A stretch of 14,682 bases of DNA. Origin: DATEMK01 sp035275625 (GTDB taxonomy: Bacteria; Bacteroidota; Bacteroidia; AKYH767-A; OLB10). Position numbers and translations under genes: made by a program. The notes under the pieces were generated by a model. That model saw only the letters and a program-made list of their open reading frames with translations. It was not told where the DNA came from and did not search any database. Positions 7,222-14,177 of this stretch are shown here, piece after piece. The stretch lies in contig DATEMK010000514.1 in NCBI GenBank assembly GCA_035275625.1, forward strand, positions 1-14,682. The letters run 5' to 3'. Position 1 is the first letter of the stretch. Each line of letters begins with the position of its first letter.

Positions 7222-7668
7222 ATGTCAGGAGTAAACAAAGTAATTCTGGTAGGCAGGGCGGGCAAAGACCCTGAAGTCCGGCACCTTGAAGGAGGAGCGA
7301 ATGTTGCCAAATTCTCTCTCGCAACTTCAGAAACCTACAAAAAACCCGATGGCACTAAAGTGGAAACAACAGAATGGCATAATATTGTCTTATGGCGGGG
7401 ACTTGCAGATGTTGCCGAGCGTTTTGTCCGCAAAGGAAGCCAGGTATATATTGAAGGAAAAATAAGGTCGCGTACGTGGGATGATAAAGACGGTGTTAAG
7501 CGATATGCCATAGATATCGTAGCTGATAATATGACATTACTGGGGAGAAAGCCTGAAGATGCGAATACAAATACGGGTACTTCTGCATCTTCTGAAGATG
7601 CCAAAACTAACTTCGAAGCTCCGCCTGTAGCAGCAGAGCCTGAAACAGGAGACGATTTGCCTTTTTAA
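7222..7668 (+). CDS. ssb: Single-stranded DNA-binding protein
   Basis: SSB coats single-stranded DNA as a tetramer during replication, recombination and repair. The 148-residue protein has the OB-fold domain in residues 1-108: GVNKVILVGRAGKDPEVRHLEGGANVAKFSLATSE at the start, WHNIVLWRGLADVAERFVRKGSQVYIEGKIRSRTW in the middle. A low-complexity linker rich in Thr, Ala, Ser and Glu follows (about 112-142), then the acidic tip DDLPF, which recruits partner proteins such as RecO, PriA and exonuclease I in the well-studied homologues. Length and tip are standard. It has its own well-formed promoter. A large heptamer inverted repeat between it and gldE probably separates or modulates their expression. 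Confidence 0.97.
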   Translation: MSGVNKVILVGRAGKDPEVRHLEGGANVAKFSLATSETYKKPDGTKVETTEWHNIVLWRGLADVAERFVRKGSQVYIEGKIRSRTWDDKDGVKRYAIDIVADNMTLLGRKPEDANTNTGTSASSEDAKTNFEAPPVAAEPETGDDLPF

Positions 7669-7690
7669 TTTTAACACCTGATCTGACAGA

Positions 7691-7777
7691 GGGCAAAGGG
7701 TTCAAGGTTCAAAGTTCAAAGTTTAACCTGTAATAAACTTTGAACTTTGAACTTTAAATCCCAAACCCTGAACAAAT
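7691..7777. repeat. Heptamer array folding into a 22-bp hairpin before gldE
   Basis: The left arm runs in 7-base phase (GGGTTCA, AGGTTCA, AAGTTCA, AAGTTTA; 7698-7725) and the right arm in the complementary phase (AACTTTG, AACTTTG, AACTTTA, AATCCCA, AACCCTG; 7736-7770). Positions 7704-7725 pair with 7734-7755 at 21 of 22 bases across an 8-base loop, and GGGTT (7698-7702) can also pair with AACCC (7764-7768). The array runs to the gldE TTG start codon at 7778. It may terminate ssb transcripts or sequester the gldE start region. No separate promoter for gldE is visible. Confidence 0.88.
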
Positions 7778-9088
7778 TTGATACTCTCCATCCTCAAGCC
7801 TTTCACGGTAGGAATTGCAATTGATTTTGTTGCAATCATTGTTTTGCTTTTTTTCTCCGGAATGTTTGCCAGTTCTGAGGTCGCTTTTTTTTCTTTGGGA
7901 CCGGCTCAATTGGAGGAAATAAAAAATAATCTTCAGCGAAAATCAAACAGCATCATTAATAATTTACTTGCACGGCCCAAGCGCCTTCTCGCAACACTGC
8001 TGATTGCAAACAGCCTTGTGAATATTGCCATCATTATCATTTCAGCTTTTACCGTCAGCCAGCTTTTTGATTTTTCACTGCATCCCCGGCTTGGTTTTAT
8101 TATCCAGGTTATCGTCATCACATTTATGATTGTTTTGCTTGGTGAAGTGATGCCGAAGGTGTATGCCACGCAGAAAGCTTTGCCAATGGCGCAGACGGTT
8201 GCTTTTCCGCTTTATGCGCTTGACAAATTATTAAGCCCTCTCAGTTATGTGCTGGTCTCCCTCACGCATGTTATTGAAAGGCGGCTTACAAAAAAAGGAT
8301 ACGACATTACCATTGATGAGCTTACTCATGCAATTGATATTACTTCAGATCAAACGACTCCGGCTGATGAGAAAAAAATTCTGAAAGGCATTGTAAAATT
8401 CGGCAACATTGATGTGAAGCAAATTATGAAAGCGCGCATAGATGTTGTGTCGCTTGAGAAAAAATTTCCGTTTACCAGGGTTTTGAAAAGCGTTGAAGAA
8501 GCAGGATATTCACGCCTGCCGGTGTACGAAGAAACCTTTGACAAAGTCATTGGCATACTTTATATTAAGGATCTCATTGCACACCTTGATAAAGAGGATG
8601 CATTCAAGTGGACCACATTGATACGTCCGCCTTATTTTATTCCTGAAAGCAAAAAAATAAATGATTTGCTGGATGAATTCCAGGAAAAGAAAATGCACAT
8701 GGCAATCGTTATTGACGAATATGGAAGCGCTACAGGAATTGTTTCACTCGAAGATATTCTCGAAGAAATTGTGGGTGAGATCAGCGATGAGTTTGATGAC
8801 GAAGAACCGGTTTATTCAAAGCTGGATGAAAATAACTTTGTGTTTGAAGCAAAAACATTATTAAATGATGTGTGCAGGGTGATGGAAATTGAGCGCAGTC
8901 TCTTTGATGAAATAACAGGTGAGACCGATACGCTTGCAGGATTGGTTTTGGAGCTTGCAGGAAAAATTCCGGTGAAAGGAGAAAAAATAAATTTCAAGGA
9001 TTTTAAATTCACCATCGAATCAGCTGACCGGAGAAAAATAAAAAGAGTGAAGATTACAAAAGAGATTCACAAAAAGGAGGAAGTATAG
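7778..9088 (+). CDS. gldE: Gliding motility-associated membrane protein with DUF21, CBS pair and CorC/HlyC domain
   Basis: A 436-residue inner-membrane protein of the TlyC/CorC family in the GldE position, directly upstream of gldD. The DUF21/CNNM membrane domain spans about residues 10-170 with hydrophobic segments near 15-40, 70-93, 105-128 and 138-163. Two CBS domains follow at about 216-268 (VKQIMKARIDVVSLE...YSRLPVYEETFDKVIGILYIKDL) and 284-335 (MHMAIVIDEYGSATGIVSLEDILEEIVGEI). A C-terminal CorC/HlyC domain covers about 348-428 (ITGETDTLAGLVLELAGKIP). In Flavobacterium johnsoniae, gldE sits before gldD and is linked to gliding; related proteins are implicated in divalent-cation handling. 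A TTG start at 7778 is needed: an in-frame TGA lies at 7769-7771, and the next ATG (residue 29) would cut into the first membrane segment. The stop is 2 bases before gldD. Confidence 0.93.
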   Translation: MILSILKPFTVGIAIDFVAIIVLLFFSGMFASSEVAFFSLGPAQLEEIKNNLQRKSNSIINNLLARPKRLLATLLIANSLVNIAIIIISAFTVSQLFDFSLHPRLGFIIQVIVITFMIVLLGEVMPKVYATQKALPMAQTVAFPLYALDKLLSPLSYVLVSLTHVIERRLTKKGYDITIDELTHAIDITSDQTTPADEKKILKGIVKFGNIDVKQIMKARIDVVSLEKKFPFTRVLKSVEEAGYSRLPVYEETFDKVIGILYIKDLIAHLDKEDAFKWTTLIRPPYFIPESKKINDLLDEFQEKKMHMAIVIDEYGSATGIVSLEDILEEIVGEISDEFDDEEPVYSKLDENNFVFEAKTLLNDVCRVMEIERSLFDEITGETDTLAGLVLELAGKIPVKGEKINFKDFKFTIESADRRKIKRVKITKEIHKKEEV

Positions 9089-9090
9089 AA

Positions 9091-9690
9091 ATGATAATTA
9101 AAAGAATGATTCAGAATTTTCAATTTTCAATTTTCAATTTTCAATTGTTACTTCTTGTATGTTTGTCTTCCTGCGATCATAATTATGTTCCCAGGCCCCG
9201 TGGATATTTCAGGATAGATACCCCGGAAAAAAAATATTCAAGATTTTCACCCGGGGATTGCCCCTTCTCTTTTGAAATTCCGCAGTATGCAATTGTGGTG
9301 CGCGATACAAACCGCCTTGCCGAACCATGCTGGTTGTATGTAAGATTTCCAAGATTCAATGGTGAAATCTTTCTCAGCTATAAGGAAGTGAAAAACAATT
9401 TGAATAAATATCTTGAGGACGCGCACACGCTTGTGTATAAACATACCTTGAAGGCGGACCAGATTACAGAAAAAAGGATCAGTAACAGGAATAATGTGCA
9501 TGGGGTATTATATGATATTGGCGGAAATGCCGCTTCCTCAGTCCAGTTTTTTGCGACTGACAGTTCCAGGCATTTTATTCGCGGTGCGCTTTATTTCAAT
9601 GTGGTTCCCAACAAAGATTCCATTGCACCTGTTTTGGATTTTATTAAAAAAGACATCACACAGTTGATCAATACGATCCGGTGGAAATAA
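9091..9690 (+). CDS. gldD: Gliding motility lipoprotein GldD
   Basis: GldD is a lipoprotein needed for gliding in Flavobacterium johnsoniae and conserved widely in Bacteroidota. The 199-residue protein matches the family along its length: C-DHNYVPRPRGYFRIDTPEKKY after the lipidated cysteine, PFSFEIPQYAIV, CWLYVRFPRFNGEIFLSYKEV, YKHTLKADQI, the GGNAASSVQFFATDSSRHFIRGALYFN core (163-189 region) and a C-terminal tryptophan-lysine. The signal peptide ends in the lipobox LSSC with Cys28. The start is ATG 9091 or ATG 9106 (residue 6). An AGGAGG (9075-9080) lies 10 bases before 9091, though it is also GldE coding sequence and may be incidental. The signal peptide's hydrophobic part (residues 9-18) is encoded by a heptamer repeat. 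It is 2 bases from gldE and almost certainly coexpressed with it. Confidence 0.95.
   Translation: MIIKRMIQNFQFSIFNFQLLLLVCLSSCDHNYVPRPRGYFRIDTPEKKYSRFSPGDCPFSFEIPQYAIVVRDTNRLAEPCWLYVRFPRFNGEIFLSYKEVKNNLNKYLEDAHTLVYKHTLKADQITEKRISNRNNVHGVLYDIGGNAASSVQFFATDSSRHFIRGALYFNVVPNKDSIAPVLDFIKKDITQLINTIRWK
9115..9146. repeat. Heptamer tandem repeat inside the gldD signal peptide
   Basis: Four exact AATTTTC units at 9115-9121, 9122-9128, 9129-9135 and 9136-9142 are followed by a partial AATT. Because the 7-base unit shifts frame each copy, the reading repeats only every 21 bases and encodes N-F-Q-F-S-I-F-N-F-Q, which happens to be hydrophobic enough to act as a signal-peptide core. Confidence 0.92.
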
Positions 9691-9693
9691 ATT

Positions 9694-11085
9694 TTACAAT
9701 TTATATACGGTAAAATAATCGTCTTCAAAAACGCTGGGATAGTTCAGCTTATTTTTAAAATCATTTTTATTGACAAAAATATATTTGCAACCTTTCTTTT
9801 TTATTGCATTCAAAAAATTTGCATCATTTAGTTTTTCATTATCAACTGTCCATCCTTTACGGTGAGCAAAAAATAATTGCTGAGGGTTACCTCCCCCGTT
9901 AATTACAATCTTATCGGAACGGTTTGACAGTTCATCGGCAATTTTCTCAAGGGTCAATTTATATTTTTCAGAGTTTTTGATTGTGAAATCATGCTGCTGA
10001 TTAGCGATTCCTTCCATCACAATAATCAACAATGCTATTTGACGGAATCGAATATTTTTAACTTGAATCAATGCATACCCGGCAACGAGACACATAACCG
10101 GCACAACCGGGATGATGTAATAATTGTGATGATAGAAAAAAAATCCTGACTTAAAGATATAAAGAACAAAAGCAATAAAAGTAACACAGAAAACAAAAAT
10201 TATTTTTTGATTTCTTTTTGCAAAAATTAAAATTAACCCTGTAATGAATGCTGCGAAACCTGTAAATGATAAGGCGTCAAAATAAAATTTTTTTAACGCC
10301 AGCGAAAGATGGCCGGTAATATCCCTTGCCCCTTCATCCAGGCTTTTGCCTGTATTGTACCAGGTTCCGTAAATTTCTGAGAGATAAGCGTTCCACACAA
10401 AATACCACCCATAAACTAAACTCAAAATAAAAACAGAGGATGCAGTAAAGATTAATTTATTCCGAAGGAGAATTTTATTATCAGCAAGCGGAATTAAAAA
10501 TATGGAGAACAGGTAAACAGCAGGAATTTTTGATAGCGCACCTGTTAACCCCAAAATGATGAAAAATAAAAGTTGCAGCCATTTTCCATTAGTTAAAAAA
10601 TTTAACCCGTAATAAATTGCCATCATAAAAAGAGAAATGCTAAACGTGTCAGGCATTGTTTTGCGCGAAAAAGCAAACCAGATGGAAATTAATAAAAGGA
10701 TGGATGAATAAAATGCATGTTCCGCTGTAAAATATTTTTTAATGATTTTATAAAAATAAAATATTCCAATTGATGAAATCACCAGGTTGATGAGCCTTCC
10801 ATACCAATTTTGAAAACCAAATAATAAAGAACCCAGGTACATCAGATAATTCATCACGGGAAATTCCAGTCCTACAATTCCGCTTTTTTCTTCACAGTCA
10901 TCCACCCGGGGATAAAGAATATTTGCATCTGTTTCATAAAAATTCCTTGCAACCATTATACCCGTCACCTGCCGCCAGTTATGGCTGATTTCAAGAGGAG
11001 GATTTGTAATTCCATATAGCCGGATGACAAAAAAAAATACAATCCAGAAACGGATGTCTTTAAAAATTTTCTTTTGAAAAAGCAT
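9694..11085 (-). CDS. GT-C membrane glycosyltransferase, family 39-like
   Basis: A 463-residue polytopic membrane protein with about 9-11 hydrophobic segments and a soluble C-terminal tail of about 110 residues (from about 350). The first external loop after helix 1 carries SHNWRQ and, later, a charged VDDCEEKSG stretch followed by GLEFPVMNYLMYLGSLLFG, like the acidic motif of GT-C enzymes (PMT/ArnT family 39) that take sugar from a polyprenyl-phosphate donor outside the membrane. KTMPDTFSISLFMMAIYYG (about 142-160) and LGLTGALSKIPAVYL (about 178-192) match the usual pattern of that family. It is convergent with gldD, with only 3 bases between stop codons, and alone on its strand here. Its acceptor is unknown: lipid, glycan or protein are all possible. 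The family call rests on general pattern, not on a close match. Confidence 0.75.
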   Translation of the reverse strand: MLFQKKIFKDIRFWIVFFFVIRLYGITNPPLEISHNWRQVTGIMVARNFYETDANILYPRVDDCEEKSGIVGLEFPVMNYLMYLGSLLFGFQNWYGRLINLVISSIGIFYFYKIIKKYFTAEHAFYSSILLLISIWFAFSRKTMPDTFSISLFMMAIYYGLNFLTNGKWLQLLFFIILGLTGALSKIPAVYLFSIFLIPLADNKILLRNKLIFTASSVFILSLVYGWYFVWNAYLSEIYGTWYNTGKSLDEGARDITGHLSLALKKFYFDALSFTGFAAFITGLILIFAKRNQKIIFVFCVTFIAFVLYIFKSGFFFYHHNYYIIPVVPVMCLVAGYALIQVKNIRFRQIALLIIVMEGIANQQHDFTIKNSEKYKLTLEKIADELSNRSDKIVINGGGNPQQLFFAHRKGWTVDNEKLNDANFLNAIKKKGCKYIFVNKNDFKNKLNYPSVFEDDYFTVYKL

Positions 11086-11104
11086 ATTATTAATTTAGCT
11101 GATA

Positions 11105-11112
11105 CAAACATA
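11105..11112 (-). promoter_or_regulatory. Candidate -7 box for the GT39-like gene
   Basis: On the minus strand this reads TATGTTTG, matching TAnnTTTG, about 19 bases before the ATG at 11085. The expected -33 TTTG is not visible. Confidence 0.4.
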
Positions 11113-11204
11113 CTAAACCAGTTTGCATGTATAATTTTTTTTCAGGATTTAAAATTGTACTTGTTTCTGAACAAAAATTTTAGACCTTCGCTGAAAAAAT
11201 TAAA

Positions 11205-11984
11205 ATGTCTTACGCACTAATCACCGGAGCAACCAAAGGAATCGGAAGAGCAATTGCTACCGAACTTGCCAGCCGCATGTACAATGTGTTACTTGTAGCC
11301 CGTTCAGAAAACTTATTGAAAGAAGTGGCCGATGAACTGCAATCTAAATACAGTGCAGCCTGTCATTATCTTCCGATGGATTTGTCGCAACCGGATGCTT
11401 CGGAAAAAGTTCTGGAATGGGTGGAGAAAAATAACTTTCCTGTCTCGGTATTAATTAATAATGCCGGGTATACCGTATGGAGCGAGTTTGAAAAATCGGA
11501 TTTGAATGAACAGCTTAACATGATGCAACTCAACATGATTACACTGGTGAAACTTACCCATAAGCTCCTGCCTTTATTGCGCAAACAAAAACGATCTTAC
11601 ATCTTAAATGTGTCAAGTACATCCGCCTACCAGGCAATTCCGGCAATGAGCACCTATGCAGCATCTAAATCGTTTGTCCTGTTTTTTACCCGTGCCCTTC
11701 GGCTGGAATTAAAAAATTCAAACATTTCTGTTTCCTGCATCAGCCCCGGCACCACAGAAACTGATTTTATGAATCGCGCAAAAATGGATGCATTAAAAGA
11801 AACGGCTGCTAAATTTAATATGAAACCGGGGGTTGTTGCAAAGATTGCTGTAGATGGAATGCTGAAAAGCAAGGCTGAAATCATACCGGGATTTATTAAC
11901 TGGTTTTCAGTCATGATGACTTATCTTTTACCAAAATCAATTCCTGAAAACATTGCAGAGAAAATTTATATGGGCAAAAAATGA
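11205..11984 (+). CDS. Short-chain dehydrogenase/reductase
   Basis: A 259-residue classical SDR that should use NAD(P)H to reduce or oxidise a carbonyl/alcohol in the cytoplasm. It has the nucleotide loop TGATKGIG (7-14), NNAG (85-88), and the catalytic set with S138 and Y151-x3-K155 (YAASK) in a normal order, then the SPGTTETDF stretch (180-188). A final hydrophobic region (about 230-245, FINWFSVMMTYLLP) could be membrane- or lipid-facing, as in SDRs that act on fatty-acyl substrates. The gene is convergent with none, divergent from the GT39-like gene (119 bases between starts), and 45 bases upstream of the SprT-like gene. The substrate cannot be named. Confidence 0.93.
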   Translation: MSYALITGATKGIGRAIATELASRMYNVLLVARSENLLKEVADELQSKYSAACHYLPMDLSQPDASEKVLEWVEKNNFPVSVLINNAGYTVWSEFEKSDLNEQLNMMQLNMITLVKLTHKLLPLLRKQKRSYILNVSSTSAYQAIPAMSTYAASKSFVLFFTRALRLELKNSNISVSCISPGTTETDFMNRAKMDALKETAAKFNMKPGVVAKIAVDGMLKSKAEIIPGFINWFSVMMTYLLPKSIPENIAEKIYMGKK

Positions 11985-12029
11985 GAAACATTTTGCAATT
12001 TGTAAATTCGCAATCTTCCGAAAGACACA

Positions 12030-12650
12030 ATGACGATTAACGAAATAAAAAATTCTCTCTCCAAATACATTCCCGGTGCAGCGCTTGATACTTGTGTTGA
12101 CTGGATTGCCGAGCATAAATTTTTTTTAAGGATCACTAAAAGCCGGAATAGCAAATACGGAGATTACCGTCCGCCCAAAAACGGAAAAGGGCACATCATC
12201 ACGGTTAACCATGATATGAATCCTTATGCTTTTTTGATTACGTTCACACATGAAGTTGCCCACCTGGTCACCTTTATTAAAACAAATACGCTGAAAGATC
12301 CTCACGGGAAAGAATGGAAACATGAATTCAGGCAATTGATGACTCCTTTTCTTACCACTGCCGTTTTTCCGGAAGATTTGATTCATGAAGTAAAGAAATA
12401 TATTCATAACCCGGCTGCAACAAGCTGTTCGGATGTGAATATGCTCAGAGCTTTAAAAAAATATGATACCCGCAATGGCGAATGGCTCCATCTTGAAGAC
12501 CTTGACATCAATACTAAATTCAGAATTAAAACAGGGAGAATTTTTATAAAAGGAAAATTAGTGCGCAAAAATTTTCTTTGCACAGAAGCAAAATCAAAAC
12601 ATAAATACACGTTAAATCCCCTTATTGAAGTGCAACCGATGGAGGTTTAA
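12030..12650 (+). CDS. SprT-like zinc metalloprotease-fold protein
   Basis: A 206-residue protein with a SprT-like zincin domain. HEVAH (74-78) gives two zinc ligands and the glutamate; H92 in DPHGKEWKHEF, at the usual spacing, is the likely third ligand. The C-terminal half (about 155-205, FRIKTGRIFIKGKLVRKNFLCTEAKSKHKYTLNPLIEVQPM) matches the beta-rich tail found in Bacteroidota members often called 'transcription elongation protein SprT'; that name is historic and the biochemical role is not established. The zinc-ribbon cysteines of some SprT proteins are missing. In other Bacteroidota I recall this gene next to a mannose-1-phosphate guanylyltransferase; here an aminotransferase gene lies between them. 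Start ATG at 12030. Confidence 0.88.
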   Translation: MTINEIKNSLSKYIPGAALDTCVDWIAEHKFFLRITKSRNSKYGDYRPPKNGKGHIITVNHDMNPYAFLITFTHEVAHLVTFIKTNTLKDPHGKEWKHEFRQLMTPFLTTAVFPEDLIHEVKKYIHNPAATSCSDVNMLRALKKYDTRNGEWLHLEDLDINTKFRIKTGRIFIKGKLVRKNFLCTEAKSKHKYTLNPLIEVQPMEV

Positions 12651-12652
12651 AG

Positions 12653-12679
12653 TTTGAATAACCAAATTGCTTAATTTTG
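12653..12679 (+). promoter_or_regulatory. Weak promoter candidate for the aminotransferase gene
   Basis: TAATTTTG at 12672-12679 matches the -7 consensus, and a TTTG lies at 12653-12656, but the spacer is only 15 bases instead of about 20. The leader to the ATG at 12756 would be about 70 bases and would contain the heptamer repeat. Confidence 0.3.
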
Positions 12680-12729
12680 ATGAGTTATTTTTCCTCTGAA
12701 AAATGCCTTGAGAATAATCTATAATCTTT

Positions 12730-12750
12730 AACCTCAAACCTCAAACCTTA
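12730..12750. repeat. Heptamer tandem repeat before the aminotransferase
   Basis: Three in-phase units: AACCTCA, AACCTCA, AACCTTA (12730-12736, 12737-12743, 12744-12750), ending 5 bases before the start codon. The unit is a close relative of those at 7122 and 7736. Confidence 0.78.
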
Positions 12751-12755
12751 CTTTT

Positions 12756-14039
12756 ATGAGCACCATTCTTACTGTATCTTCCAGCCCCGTTTCGGAAATG
12801 GCGGAACATCTTATCGGATCAGAAATCATAAAGCTGGCAAATGAAATCAATGAGAAAATAAAGAAAGGCGAAAAAATTTATAATCTCACTATCGGTGATT
12901 TTGACCCGAAGATTTTCCCGATTCCATCTGAATTGCTTAATGAAATCATCAATGCCTATAAAGAAGGGCAAACAAATTACCCGGTGGCTAATGGAATGCC
13001 TGAGTTAAGAAAAGCAGTAAGCGGCTTTATTAAATCAGTTCAGCATTTAAATTATACTGCTGATGAAGTGCTGATATCGGGCGGAGCGCGTCCTTTGATT
13101 TATGGAATTTATAAAACACTTATTGATCCGGGCGATAAAGTTATTTTCCCGGTACCTTCCTGGAATAATAATCATTACTGCCATCTTTCGCTTGCAAAAG
13201 GAATTATGGTGGAAACGCAGCCTGAAAATAATTTCATGCCAACGGCTGATGAAATCCGGCCGTTTATAAAAGAAGCCCGCATGATTGCTTTGTGTTCTCC
13301 GCTGAATCCTACAGGAACTGTTTTCGCAAAAACTCAATTAGAAGAAATTTGTGACCTGGTGATGGAAGAAAATAAAAGGCGCGAAGGGCAGGACAAGCCG
13401 CTTTACCTGTTGTATGACCAGATTTACAGCGTGCTTACATTCGGAGCCAATAAACATTATGACCCGGTTTCGCTGCGGCCCGGCTTGAGAGACTATACGG
13501 TGTTTGTGGATGGTATTTCAAAATCGCTTGCTGCAACGGGCATTCGTGTGGGATGGTCATTTGGCCCGAAATTTATTATTGACAAAATGAAATCCATTTT
13601 ATCTCATGTGGGCGCATGGGCCCCAAAAGCAGAACAGGTGGCAACCGCAAAATATTTGTCGGATATCCAATCCGTGAATAATTTTTTAAATCAATTCAAA
13701 AACCAGGTTGATAAAAGATTAAATTCTTTTTACAAAGGGTTCATGGAATTGAAAAATGAAGGGCATCGCGTGAATGCTATTGTTCCGCAGGCTGCCATTT
13801 ATCTTACTGTACAGATTGATCTTACGGGAAAGAAAACCCCCGATGGAAATGTGCTGAAAACTCAGAACGAAGTAACCTCCTATCTTGTGGATGAAGCAAA
13901 AATGGCAATTGTTCCTTTTTCAGCCTTTGGTTCTTCAGATGATTCAACGTGGTACAGGCTTTCAGTAGGAACCTGCAAACTTGAAGAAGTGGATTTGATA
14001 ATTGAGAATCTCAGAAAAGCATTATCATCTCTTAAATAA
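12756..14039 (+). CDS. Class I/II PLP-dependent aminotransferase
   Basis: A 427-residue cytosolic aminotransferase of fold type I. It has PLP-site landmarks in order: the YPVANGMPELRKAVSGF substrate-arm segment (75-91), SGGARPLIYG (108-117, phosphate contact), NPTG (184-187), YDQIY (220-224; D221 and Y224 hold the pyridine ring), the Schiff-base lysine K256 in DGISKSLAATGIRVGW, and the C-terminal arginine in STWYRLSVGTC (about 394-404), which binds the substrate carboxylate. This suggests aspartate/tyrosine-type aminotransferase chemistry with 2-oxoglutarate, though the amino-acid substrate cannot be read from the sequence. It lies between the SprT-like gene and the GDP-mannose pyrophosphorylase. 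A heptamer repeat precedes the start codon. Confidence 0.93.
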   Translation: MSTILTVSSSPVSEMAEHLIGSEIIKLANEINEKIKKGEKIYNLTIGDFDPKIFPIPSELLNEIINAYKEGQTNYPVANGMPELRKAVSGFIKSVQHLNYTADEVLISGGARPLIYGIYKTLIDPGDKVIFPVPSWNNNHYCHLSLAKGIMVETQPENNFMPTADEIRPFIKEARMIALCSPLNPTGTVFAKTQLEEICDLVMEENKRREGQDKPLYLLYDQIYSVLTFGANKHYDPVSLRPGLRDYTVFVDGISKSLAATGIRVGWSFGPKFIIDKMKSILSHVGAWAPKAEQVATAKYLSDIQSVNNFLNQFKNQVDKRLNSFYKGFMELKNEGHRVNAIVPQAAIYLTVQIDLTGKKTPDGNVLKTQNEVTSYLVDEAKMAIVPFSAFGSSDDSTWYRLSVGTCKLEEVDLIIENLRKALSSLK

Positions 14040-14135
14040 CTACATTAATTACTTTGTAAATAAACTCTTTTTTACAGAAGATTTTCTTTGCTTTGCGGAA
14101 ATTTATAATCCGTCAACTTTCCTTCATCTTTTTCA

Positions 14136-14150
14136 TCCGCCTTAGGCGGA
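14136..14150. repeat. Short palindrome, copy 2 (TCCGCC-TTA-GGCGGA)
   Basis: The arms are TCCGCCT / AGGCGGA around a single T. The surrounding 21-base block (14131-14151) matches the one at 3543-3563 at 19 of 21 positions. It ends 27 bases before the start of the GDP-mannose pyrophosphorylase gene. I see no good Bacteroidota promoter in the rest of the 138-base gap between 14040 and 14177. Confidence 0.8.
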
Positions 14151-14177
14151 CGGAAAATTTAGAAATACTTTTACTAA

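Noticed and set aside
7691..7777. Considered as a CRISPR-like array.
   Set aside because: There are no spacers, the unit is 7 bases, and the arms are inverted, which fits a hairpin rather than a CRISPR.
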